64,000 bases of DNA, from the NCBI RefSeq assembly GCF_011762485.1, contig NZ_JAAKGI010000025.1, positions 231,228 to 295,227 on the forward strand, written 5' to 3'. This DNA is from Yeosuana marina. GTDB lineage: Bacteria; Bacteroidota; Bacteroidia; Flavobacteriales; Flavobacteriaceae. The position numbers and the translations under genes are program-made. Shown one piece after another: positions 34,629 through 42,774 of the stretch. The first letter of the stretch is position 1. Each line of letters begins with the position of its first letter. A model generated the notes under the pieces. It ran no database searches, was not told where the DNA came from, and saw only the letters and a program-made list of their open reading frames with translations.

Positions 34629-35564
34629 TTAAAAGGGCAGATTAGTTACATCAACATTGCCCCCAGATATAATAACACCTATTTTTTTGTTTTTATAATC
34701 CCGCTTATTTTTTAACAATGCCGCAAAAGCCACAGCACTAGATGGTTCAATAATAATTTTCATACGTTCCCAAACAAGTTTCATTGCCTTAATAATGTCC
34801 TCCTCTTCTACTCTAATAATTTTTTCTACATCTTTTTTAATAATAGGAAAATTTCTATCACCCAAAAAAGTTCTCAAACCATCTGCAATGGTATTAACAT
34901 GCTCATTAAACTCAATTTTTCCGCTTAACAAAGAACGATACGCATCATCCGCATTTTTAGGTTCTCCACCAACAACTTTACAATGCTCAGAAAAATAAGT
35001 AGCTGCTAAGGCTGTACCCGCAATTAAACCACCACCACCAACAGGTGAAAACACATAATCTAAATCTGGGTAGTCTTCAAATAATTCCATGGCGGCGGTA
35101 CCTTGACCATAAATTACTTGATCATCATTTGAAGGATGTATAAATGTAGCTCCTGTTACTTTTTGAACCTTTTCTGCCATGTCTTCACGTGCTATCGGGG
35201 TTGAATCGCATTCTATGATATTTCCTAGATAGGTTTTAACCGCATCCTTTTTTACTTGTGGTGCATTTTTAGGCATCACGATATAGGCTTTAACTCCTAT
35301 TTTTTTTGCTGCTAAAGATAAGGCTTGGGCAAAATTTCCTGAAGAATGAGTGACCACACCTTTGCGACGTTCGTCATCTGTCAAACTTAAAATAGCATTG
35401 GTAGCGCCTCTCATTTTAAAAGCACCCATTTTTTGAAAATTCTCGCATTTAAAATACACCTTAGCTTGAACTATGTCATTAATCAGCTCTGATGTTAATA
35501 CGGGTGTTCTATGAATGTAAGGTTTTATACGTTCATGAACTTGTTGAAGTATAGCTTTATTCAT
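34629..35564 (-). CDS. PLP-dependent threonine/serine dehydratase
   Basis: A 311-residue fold-type II PLP enzyme. The Schiff-base Lys50 is in FQKMGAFKMRGA, the phosphate-binding loop is SSGNFAQALS, and PVGGGGLIAGTAL is the Gly-rich loop. There is no C-terminal ACT regulatory domain, so it is the short catabolic or racemase-like form. It deaminates threonine or serine to the 2-oxo acid, or racemises serine. It is overlapped by 8 bases with the upstream VOC gene, so these are coupled. Confidence 0.9.
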   Translation of the reverse strand: MNKAILQQVHERIKPYIHRTPVLTSELINDIVQAKVYFKCENFQKMGAFKMRGATNAILSLTDDERRKGVVTHSSGNFAQALSLAAKKIGVKAYIVMPKNAPQVKKDAVKTYLGNIIECDSTPIAREDMAEKVQKVTGATFIHPSNDDQVIYGQGTAAMELFEDYPDLDYVFSPVGGGGLIAGTALAATYFSEHCKVVGGEPKNADDAYRSLLSGKIEFNEHVNTIADGLRTFLGDRNFPIIKKDVEKIIRVEEEDIIKAMKLVWERMKIIIEPSSAVAFAALLKNKRDYKNKKIGVIISGGNVDVTNLPF

Positions 35565-35919
35565 TTTGTAATTTAAAATCTGGATTGAAAATAATTCCTA
35601 TAATATTCTGCCAAGGATCGTAAACTGAAGCTACCATTAATTCTCCTCCAACATTGGTGGGTACTTCGCGAGGTTTTGCTTCTAAATTAATCAAGTGTTC
35701 ATAGGTTTTTAGCATATCATCAACGCCCCAATACGATAAAACACTTGCTCCTTTTTCAGCATCTTCTTCAGGTAACAAACCTAATTCATAACCTTTAATA
35801 TTAAAGCCCACATAAAATGGTTCATCAAAATAGGGCTCTGTTTCAAAAGCTTTAGAATACCATAATTTTGCTGCTTGTAAATCACTTACTTTATAAATTG
35901 TTGTTCTTAATCCTAACAT
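35557..35919 (-). CDS. VOC-family (glyoxalase/bleomycin-resistance fold) protein
   Basis: A 120-residue protein with the betaalphabetabetabeta repeats of the vicinal oxygen chelate fold: LGLRTTIYKVSDLQAAKLWY at the start, YELGLLPEEDAE in the middle and SVYDPWQNIIGIIFNP at the end. No drug or methylglyoxal specificity can be read. Its stop overlaps the start of the dehydratase gene by 8 bases. The rhodanese gene is divergent, with 123 bases between the starts. Confidence 0.85.
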   Translation of the reverse strand: MLGLRTTIYKVSDLQAAKLWYSKAFETEPYFDEPFYVGFNIKGYELGLLPEEDAEKGASVLSYWGVDDMLKTYEHLINLEAKPREVPTNVGGELMVASVYDPWQNIIGIIFNPDFKLQNE

Positions 35920-35975
35920 ATTTAAAAATTAAAAAACGTACCGCATTACAGTGTATGAAGATACAAAATTTAGGT

Positions 35976-35991
35976 TGTAACACATGTTACA
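35976..35991 (+). promoter_or_regulatory. Crp/Fnr-type operator before the rhodanese gene
   Basis: TGTAAC-ACAT-GTTACA has perfect 6-base arms. Its centre is 36.5 bases upstream of the G closing the -7-like TAATTTG at 36014-36020, matching the geometry found before cydA, the DUF2202 gene and the peroxiredoxin gene. The regulator at 53090-53800 is a candidate binder. Confidence 0.72.
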
Positions 35992-36042
35992 CACATATCT
36001 AAAAAAATTAAAGTAATTTGCATAAAAATTTTAAAAACTATT

Positions 36043-36348
36043 ATGGGACTATTAGATTTTCTAACAGGAAACAAAACTGATAAAATTAATGATTTCACTT
36101 CTAGAGGAGCTATCATCATTGATGTAAGAACTAAAGAAGAATTTAGACAAGGGGCTATTCCAGGGTCTAAAAATATACCTTTACAGACTATAAACTCACA
36201 AATAAATGCCATAAAAAAGCTTAACAAACCTATTATAGTGTGTTGTGCAAGCGGAATGCGTTCTGGTAATGCAGCTAGTATTTTAAATAGTAACGGTATT
36301 GAAACCATTAATGGGGGCGGCTGGTCTAGCTTGAGAAATAAACTTTAG
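36043..36348 (+). CDS. Rhodanese-like domain protein
   Basis: A 101-residue single-rhodanese protein. IIDVRTKEEFRQGAIPGSKN is the N-terminal signature, and the active-site loop CCASGMRSGNAA carries the persulfide-forming Cys. No signal peptide is present, so it is cytoplasmic. It may transfer sulfane sulfur or work in redox defence. The upstream promoter has a near-perfect Crp/Fnr-type operator. Confidence 0.9.
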   Translation: MGLLDFLTGNKTDKINDFTSRGAIIIDVRTKEEFRQGAIPGSKNIPLQTINSQINAIKKLNKPIIVCCASGMRSGNAASILNSNGIETINGGGWSSLRNKL

Positions 36349-36368
36349 GTTATTTATAAAAAAGAAAA

Positions 36369-36408
36369 AACATTAGTTTCCTTCGACATAAGAAGTCTAA
36401 CTAATGTT
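36369..36408 (-). terminator. Terminator downstream of the response regulator gene
   Basis: AACATTAGTT pairs with AACTAATGTT across a 20-base loop that contains a short inner stem. On the minus strand the stem ends in a T-rich run. It sits between the convergent rhodanese and response-regulator genes. Confidence 0.65.
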
Positions 36409-36420
36409 AAAACTAAACTA

Positions 36421-36461
36421 ACTAACTCATAACATGACAAAAGTACATATTATGAGTTAGT
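36421..36461. repeat. Second inverted repeat in the same convergent gap
   Basis: ACTAACTCATAA and TTATGAGTTAGT form a 12-bp perfect stem with a 17-base loop, 12 bases after the first hairpin. The role is uncertain; a backup terminator for the response regulator is likely. Confidence 0.55.
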
Positions 36462-36489
36462 TTGATATTACCCTAAGATTAACAAATCT

Positions 36490-37137
36490 TTATATTAAAT
36501 TATTCCGTTTTGCTTTTTCTACAGCTTCTAACTTATTATGAACCTGTAATTTTCTGTAAATATTTTCAATATGTTTTCTGATGGTTCCCGTAGAAAGGAA
36601 TAAGTTTTCTGCTATTAAACTATAGCTTAATCCTTTACTTAATTGTTCAAGAACTTGAATTTCTCGTTCTGATAATGTAATATAGTCTTCTTGATTTTTA
36701 AAATCTACAGGATTTCTTAAAAGCTTTAAAGTTTTCATAGCTATAGACGGTGTCATAGCTGCTCCTCCATTTAAAGTTTCTAAGATGCCTTCGTGTAAAT
36801 CATTGGCATTTATTTCTTTTAACAAATAGCCATCGGCTCCAGCTTTAATGGCATTAAAAATATGTTCATCATTATCAAAAACCGTAAGCATAATAATTTT
36901 AATATGAGGATATTTTCGATTTACGAGTTCTGTGGTTTCAATGCCATTTAAAACAGGCATTTCAATATCCATTAAAATAAGATCGATATTATGATTATCG
37001 TTAAGTTTTGATATTAATTCAGAACCATTTGCGGCAGTAAACTTGAGGTCTATATCTTCAAAAAAAGAAAGTTTTTCTTTTACTGTGGCAATTAAAAATG
37101 AATTATCATCAACTATGACCGTTTTAATTTTGTCCAT
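36490..37137 (-). CDS. NarL/LuxR-family response regulator
   Basis: A 215-residue response regulator. The receiver domain (1-120) has the phospho-Asp57 in LILMDIEMPVLNG with acidic residues DD near the start. The C-terminal LuxR-type HTH (about 150-210) includes LSEREIQVLEQLSKG, then LIAENLFLSTGTIRKHIENI. It is 12 bases downstream of its probable sensor kinase gene and should be phosphorylated by it. The target genes are unknown. Confidence 0.93.
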   Translation of the reverse strand: MDKIKTVIVDDNSFLIATVKEKLSFFEDIDLKFTAANGSELISKLNDNHNIDLILMDIEMPVLNGIETTELVNRKYPHIKIIMLTVFDNDEHIFNAIKAGADGYLLKEINANDLHEGILETLNGGAAMTPSIAMKTLKLLRNPVDFKNQEDYITLSEREIQVLEQLSKGLSYSLIAENLFLSTGTIRKHIENIYRKLQVHNKLEAVEKAKRNNLI

Positions 37138-37149
37138 TTTTTATAGAAA

Positions 37150-39243
37150 TTATAAGATTAATGCTACTCTGGTTCCTTGATTACTATTACTTTGAATAGT
37201 TAATTGTGCGTGTATATCTTCAGCTCGCTTTTTCATGTTATTAATACCGCTACCTAGCTCTACATTTTCTAAATCAAAGCCAAATCCATCATCTGTAATT
37301 GCAACTAACAAATTATTATTTTCAGTATTTTCAATCATTACGGTTATAGTGTTTGCTTGGGCATATTTAATAGCATTGTTTATGGCTTCTTGAATAATTC
37401 TATACACATTCATACCTTGAACAGATGAAAATGTTTTATCCAGATTGACCGCTTTATCCATCTTAAATGAAAAATCGATATGCTCGTCAGACAAATGTGC
37501 TTTATCAATATAATTAGAAATACGCGATTGAAGATCTTCAAAAGTGATTTCGTCCTTATTCATAGCCCAAATAGTATCTCTTAATTCACTAATAGTTTCT
37601 TTTGTAAATGTGCTTATATTAACAAGTTTATCTACTAATTTCTCATTGGTAATTTTAAACCCATATTGTAAATTTTCAATAGTTGAAATAATAAAAGTAA
37701 GTTGTGCTCCAATATTATCATGTAAATCTCTAGAAATTCTTAAGCGTTGCTCTTGCAATTTATTTTGAGTTTCAATTTTAACTAAAGCCTCTTTTAATTC
37801 GCTCTCCTTTTTTAGCTGCTCGTGTTTTAGTTTCTGTTGGCTGTAAAACAAATAACCTAAAATAGATATAACTATAGCTAAAATACTCAAACCAATAAGC
37901 TGTGTATTTTTCCTATTTATGTTAAGTTCTTTTTCAGCTAAATCTGCACGTTGAGTTAGAATCTCTTTTTCCTTTTTTTCGGTCTCGTATTTAATTTCAA
38001 ATTCAGAAATTTTATCTTTTAAAGAATTTTTTGATAATTCTTGTTCTATCTTATATTGCTTAGTTAAATAATTATAAGCATTAGAATAGTCTTTTTTTCT
38101 GTTATAAAGCATCGCTAAGTTTTTGTAAATACTAGCTAAATCTGATGGGTTCTCTGCTTCAACAATTAATGGCAATGCTTTTAATAGATAGTTTTCAGCA
38201 TCGTAAATCTTATTGATTTTTAAGTAGTTAACACCTAAATTAAGATAGGTAACCCGAAGTGTTTGAATATCCTTAACTTGTTGTGCTTCACTAATAACAG
38301 ACTTGTATATTTCAATGGCTTTTTGTGGATTATTTCTAACAGTTGCTAATTGAGCCAATCCTGTTTTAGAAAATAATACAACTTTACCGTAGTTAACTTC
38401 CTTTGCTTTGTTTAAAGCTAAATTATATTGTTGTTCTGCTTTTTCATAAAACAACGTATCATTATTCTTTTCGCCTATTTCCTTGTACATCCCTGCAACA
38501 TTATATAGGCTATTTACGATATCTATTTTACTGGTTCCGTTCTCTTTTATTTTTAGTGACTTTAAATAAAACTCTAAAGCTTTTTCATATTCATTCATAT
38601 CTTCATAAATGAGTCCTATGTTATTAAAAGATTTACCTAAAGCCGTTGAGTCGTTTAATTTCTCAGCAAGTTTGATGGCCTCCTCATGAACATCTAGTGA
38701 CGCCTCGGCCTCACCCAAATAAGACATCGCTAAAGCTTTATTATTAAGAAATCTTAGCTGGTCAATCTCATTATTTTCTTTTTTAGCTAATTGAAGCGCT
38801 TTGTCAAAATTGTTTAGAGCTTCTTTAAAATCACCTTTATAAAAATTAAGAACACCAAAATCTCCATAATATTTATTGTACAAGAAATAATTATATTTCT
38901 CTTTCAGTTTTTCCCATGATTTACTATAGTATGCATTAGACGTCTCATAATCCCCTTTAATGATATAAAATTGAGCATACTTTAATAAGCAATGACTATA
39001 TATATCCTCTAAATCCTTTTTATTTTCAGTGTATCTTAAAGTTTTTAAAATATACACTTCGGCAGAGTCTTTATTTCTTTCAAAATATTGATCGACCAAT
39101 TGAGTTAAAGCTTCTGCTTTTTCTTTTTGATTTTTGCTTTTGTTGTAAACACTTTTTAAACTATCAATTTTAACAAGATTGTCTTGAGAATATATTAGCA
39201 AGTGAAAGCAATAAAAAATGAGAACGAATAATCCTTTTTTCAT
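37150..39243 (-). CDS. TPR-containing sensor histidine kinase (HisKA_3 type)
   Basis: A 697-residue kinase. A signal peptide is followed by six or more TPR-like repeats (about 30-395; for example ALAMSYLGEAEASLDVHEEA), then a coiled coil, one membrane helix (about 450-470), a second coiled coil, the HisKA_3 box RISRDLHDNIGAQLTF and a HATPase_c domain (INNAIKYAQANTI; ITDDGFGFD). This layout matches the flavobacterial NarX/LiaS-like TPR sensors. It pairs with the NarL-type regulator just downstream. The periplasmic TPR part suggests protein or envelope sensing. Confidence 0.92.
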   Translation of the reverse strand: MKKGLFVLIFYCFHLLIYSQDNLVKIDSLKSVYNKSKNQKEKAEALTQLVDQYFERNKDSAEVYILKTLRYTENKKDLEDIYSHCLLKYAQFYIIKGDYETSNAYYSKSWEKLKEKYNYFLYNKYYGDFGVLNFYKGDFKEALNNFDKALQLAKKENNEIDQLRFLNNKALAMSYLGEAEASLDVHEEAIKLAEKLNDSTALGKSFNNIGLIYEDMNEYEKALEFYLKSLKIKENGTSKIDIVNSLYNVAGMYKEIGEKNNDTLFYEKAEQQYNLALNKAKEVNYGKVVLFSKTGLAQLATVRNNPQKAIEIYKSVISEAQQVKDIQTLRVTYLNLGVNYLKINKIYDAENYLLKALPLIVEAENPSDLASIYKNLAMLYNRKKDYSNAYNYLTKQYKIEQELSKNSLKDKISEFEIKYETEKKEKEILTQRADLAEKELNINRKNTQLIGLSILAIVISILGYLFYSQQKLKHEQLKKESELKEALVKIETQNKLQEQRLRISRDLHDNIGAQLTFIISTIENLQYGFKITNEKLVDKLVNISTFTKETISELRDTIWAMNKDEITFEDLQSRISNYIDKAHLSDEHIDFSFKMDKAVNLDKTFSSVQGMNVYRIIQEAINNAIKYAQANTITVMIENTENNNLLVAITDDGFGFDLENVELGSGINNMKKRAEDIHAQLTIQSNSNQGTRVALIL

Positions 39244-39261
39244 AGATACTTCAATGAAAGT

Positions 39262-39549
39262 TTAGTTTCGATAATTATCAAATATAAGTTTTTGTAGAAA
39301 TAGCAACTCTTTAGTTATTGTAAACAAGCGCTTAAAAAGTGTTTTATTTAAATCGTCGAATACTGTTATTTTTTGACTGTTTTTTTGAAACGATTCCATT
39401 TCAAATTTTAAATTATCACTTAAAATTCTATAATTTCTATCCGATAACTTATTAAAAGTCATATTATTAATAACTTTTTTAACACTAACACCTATTAAAA
39501 AAACTATAAGTACAAACAAAAACCAAATTACTATTACATCAATATTCAT
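39262..39549 (-). CDS. Small membrane protein of unknown function
   Basis: A 95-residue protein with one N-terminal membrane helix (VIVIWFLFVLIVFLIGVSV) and a charged helical rest (KLSDRNYRILSDNLKFEME). It is 18 bases upstream of the kinase gene in the same direction, so it may be part of the two-component operon, but I recognise no family. An accessory role for the kinase is only inference. Confidence 0.65.
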   Translation of the reverse strand: MNIDVIVIWFLFVLIVFLIGVSVKKVINNMTFNKLSDRNYRILSDNLKFEMESFQKNSQKITVFDDLNKTLFKRLFTITKELLFLQKLIFDNYRN

Positions 39550-39594
39550 TGTTTATAATTTTATATTTTGAATCACTTTTATAAAGTCAAAAAA

Positions 39595-39639
39595 AAACAC
39601 CAGTTGAAAATCATTTAACTGATTTAACAACTAGTGTTT
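39595..39639 (-). terminator. Terminator after the beta-propeller gene
   Basis: AAACAC-C-AGTTG pairs with CAACT-A-GTGTTT (one mismatch) around a loop of about 20 bases. On the minus strand it is followed by a long T run. It is the nearest hairpin downstream of the 39782 gene. Confidence 0.65.
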
Positions 39640-39781
39640 AATATTTGAACTGATTAATAGCATCATAAATTTAACTTAATACAACCTAGCTTAATTAATT
39701 ATTCGATAAAAGTATTATTAAAAAAGATTAAGCGCAATAATTGGATTATTACGCCTAATCAACAAATCTCAACAACAAGAT

Positions 39782-41665
39782 TTATTTTTGTAAGTTGTAA
39801 GCGTAGATAGTTTTGTCGTCTGCTTTGTAGTATAAAACACCCGCAATTTCATCCACTTGATATTCTGGTTTTTTATCTTTTAACAAAATTTCTTTTTCTA
39901 CTTTACCTGAATCTTTATTTACTTTCACCAAGCCTACCCCACTGTCTAATTTGGTTAAAATAAATTGTGAATTTTCGGTTGCTGCAGTGGCTTTAAAACG
40001 TTTTGACATCATCGCAAAAGAAGCATCACCTATAGAAGCAAACATATCGGCGGCACGTTTATTTTCTTTTCCATAATCGTTATAATTACTTAAATCATTA
40101 GAACTTCCATAAGAATTTGTTCTGTTCATTCCTGCTTTGGCTGCATGTGCCATAGCTAAACCAGTAGAAGCTACAGCCACAACTCCAGAAAGCACTTTTA
40201 CAAAACCACTTTGAGAAGGTGATTTAAAATATTCGTGATAAATTTCATTTCCGTCGCTACCTAACGTCATCACATTTTGCGATGAACTTAAAAATATATT
40301 ACCGTTCCTCATTTCCATTGTATTAGCAACTTCTTTTTCATCAAATTTTACCTTTGCCAATTCATTTGCATTTCCAGAACTAGCATCTATGGCATAAATA
40401 TCTCCATCGGCGGCAATAAGGTATCTGTTTTGAGTGCTGTCAAATGTGGATGCTACAGCTGATGAGTTTTTGTATTTTAGCGGTTTATCCCAAACTTGGT
40501 CCCCTGTTTTTAAATTTACAATATTTGCGTCCTCACTCGTGATATAAATCAACCCTTGGGGCGATTCTGCCATTACCATAATATTTTCACCAGTTTTCAA
40601 TGGCTTTTTAAACAGTGTTTTTCCATCAAAGGATATTTTATTAATACCACCTTGCTGAATTCCGAATAAAATACCATCATCTTGAACATAAAAATGCTGT
40701 ACAAATCCTTTTGTTTTTGGTGCCTTTTCCCATAAATCTTCACCTGTTGAGGCGCTTAAGAATGCAATTTCAGATTCTTCCGCTGCTACCCTATCGCTTA
40801 CAACAGCCAAGCCCTCTGGTAATATTTGAAAGTTTGAAACATTTCCTTGAACTTTTCGGTCATCTTTCCAAAGCTCTTCTCCATTGCTTCCTATTTTATG
40901 AATTCTGGTATTTTTTCCGTTAGTAGTGGTTTCAAAACCATAGATTTCTTTTTCGGTTTCATCGGCAACCATCCAGTTAACACCTTTAATTTTACATTGC
41001 CATAAATCGTCTCCTTTATGAGATTTTGCAAGCAAACCTTGAGCCGTTGGTATTATTAAAATCTCTTTCAATAATAGCGGAACACCAGTTACACTAAAAT
41101 CTTTTGCAATACCAACGCGACCTGGCTTATCCAAAAAGAAGCTAAAATCTAATTTTTGAGTACTTAGATCGTAAACAGCCACTTTTGGAGTCATTTTTTC
41201 GAATTTATCTCCTTCTTTTTGAATTCCGCTAATGATTAGTTTGTTTTGTGGCAAGACAATATTACAGGTGTAAATTTGGTTCCAACTATCTGTTTCAGAA
41301 TTAAATATAACCTTTCCGTTTACGTAATTTATAACCGCACGTTTTGTTTTTGCAATTCCTGCAAATTTAGAACCCACACCTTGAGAAACGACAATATAAG
41401 GTGATGCCGGTATAAATTCAGTTTCCTCTGGACTAAGTTTTCCAAAATTATTAAACGTAAATACAGGTGCACTTTGTTTTGGGTCTATGCCTACTAAACC
41501 GTCATTCGTGGCAGCAACTAATATACCTCCTACAGTTAGTGTCATTTCATTAATTTTAGTACCTAGATTATAGGTTTGATTTGGAGTTTCAGCCTTTTGA
41601 GCGTTTACAGAATTTACTATTAGAATCCCTGCAAATAGTAATACAAATTGTTTTAAATGTCTCAT
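39782..41665 (-). CDS. Secreted PQQ/WD40-like beta-propeller protein
   Basis: A 627-residue exported protein (MRHLKQFVLLFAGILIVNSV is a signal peptide). Repeated blade-like units end in patterns such as GEDLWEKAPK, GDQVWDKPLKY and GNIFLSS, resembling the PQQ-enzyme repeat family but with no dehydrogenase active site that I can see. An extra region near 500-560 has SYGSSNDLSNYND and a tail with repeated Lys. It may be an assembly or scaffold protein at the cell surface. It is a single gene. Confidence 0.8.
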   Translation of the reverse strand: MRHLKQFVLLFAGILIVNSVNAQKAETPNQTYNLGTKINEMTLTVGGILVAATNDGLVGIDPKQSAPVFTFNNFGKLSPEETEFIPASPYIVVSQGVGSKFAGIAKTKRAVINYVNGKVIFNSETDSWNQIYTCNIVLPQNKLIISGIQKEGDKFEKMTPKVAVYDLSTQKLDFSFFLDKPGRVGIAKDFSVTGVPLLLKEILIIPTAQGLLAKSHKGDDLWQCKIKGVNWMVADETEKEIYGFETTTNGKNTRIHKIGSNGEELWKDDRKVQGNVSNFQILPEGLAVVSDRVAAEESEIAFLSASTGEDLWEKAPKTKGFVQHFYVQDDGILFGIQQGGINKISFDGKTLFKKPLKTGENIMVMAESPQGLIYITSEDANIVNLKTGDQVWDKPLKYKNSSAVASTFDSTQNRYLIAADGDIYAIDASSGNANELAKVKFDEKEVANTMEMRNGNIFLSSSQNVMTLGSDGNEIYHEYFKSPSQSGFVKVLSGVVAVASTGLAMAHAAKAGMNRTNSYGSSNDLSNYNDYGKENKRAADMFASIGDASFAMMSKRFKATAATENSQFILTKLDSGVGLVKVNKDSGKVEKEILLKDKKPEYQVDEIAGVLYYKADDKTIYAYNLQK

Positions 41666-41811
41666 TGTTGATTTTGTTTTAAATTAATAGCAGTTCAAAA
41701 ATGCAAAATGAGAAGAATGAAATCAATACGACGAATTGCGTATTTTAAAAAAACAGGGATATTATAAATGAGATATTAGACAAATTGCTAAAACCAATAG
41801 CAAGATCTATC

Positions 41812-42771
41812 CTAAAAAAGAATATGCGGAAATTTTGATTGTAGTTGAGACTTTTTAAACTCTAAATTTTTAAGAAAGTTTTGATGCGCTTCAGAATTTG
41901 GGTTAAAAGGTTTATGCTGAAGTCCTTTTCGTATCGCATCAACCTCCTCCATAGTTTTTGATGCTTCTTTCCAAATCCAAACCTTTTTAAACCTTTCCCA
42001 AATATAATTGATTGCTGTTTGATTTGGATGCACCATATCCTCATTATAAAAACGATAATCACGAAGTTCATCCATCATTATTTCATATGATGGGAAATAA
42101 TAAAGATCTCTCGACTGAGCTTGAAGTGACAAAACTCGATGAATTGCTGCAATTAAATGAGATTTACTCTGCGTATTTTCTACAAAACCATCTTTTAAAT
42201 GTCGCACGGGTGACAGTGTAAAAATAATAGTAGCTTCAGAATTAGCGTTTTTAACAAGCTTTACAATATTTTCAAGCGACTGCGTTATTGCTTCGATACC
42301 CATTAATTCTTTTACAAACTGTTTTTGAGGGACTTTATGGCAATTGGCAACAACTGCATTGGTTTCTATAAAACGATACATCCAAGCAGTTCCTAGCGTA
42401 ATAACAATGTGTGTTGATTTGTGGATTTGTTTGCTTGTTGTTTTAATAATGGCATTTAAATCATTTAATAAATCTTCTTTTGAATTATTACTTAGTTTTG
42501 AATGCGCGTCAAAACAATGCCATTGTTCATTATGAAAAAAAATATCGTTCTCTGAATACGTTTTTTCTTCAATAGCATAAACGATTAACGTTTCTATAGC
42601 TTTTGGATGAAATAAAATACCAAACGGATTTTGAGTATTTTGAAACTTAAAGTAGTCTAACTTTTTACCAATATTATCAGAAAAACAAGATCCCAACAAT
42701 AACACATTAGAATTATAGTCTATTAGATTATTAGACTGTATTTCTAATGGTATTTGGGTTTGAAGTTGCAA
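41812..42771 (-). CDS. GSCFA-domain protein
   Basis: A 319-residue protein that contains the family name motif LLLGSCFSDNIGKKLDYF at about 24-41. The rest has TLSPVRHLKDGF, where Asp/His residues may belong to the catalytic set, and a C-terminal FNPNSEAHQNF. GSCFA proteins are SGNH-like hydrolases of unknown substrate in Bacteroidota. It lies 3 bases downstream of alaS in the same direction, so it is probably co-transcribed. Confidence 0.9.
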   Translation of the reverse strand: MQLQTQIPLEIQSNNLIDYNSNVLLLGSCFSDNIGKKLDYFKFQNTQNPFGILFHPKAIETLIVYAIEEKTYSENDIFFHNEQWHCFDAHSKLSNNSKEDLLNDLNAIIKTTSKQIHKSTHIVITLGTAWMYRFIETNAVVANCHKVPQKQFVKELMGIEAITQSLENIVKLVKNANSEATIIFTLSPVRHLKDGFVENTQSKSHLIAAIHRVLSLQAQSRDLYYFPSYEIMMDELRDYRFYNEDMVHPNQTAINYIWERFKKVWIWKEASKTMEEVDAIRKGLQHKPFNPNSEAHQNFLKNLEFKKSQLQSKFPHILF

Positions 42772-42774
42772 AAC

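Noticed and set aside
41862..42071. 69-residue minus-strand frame
   Set aside because: Out-of-frame shadow within the GSCFA gene.
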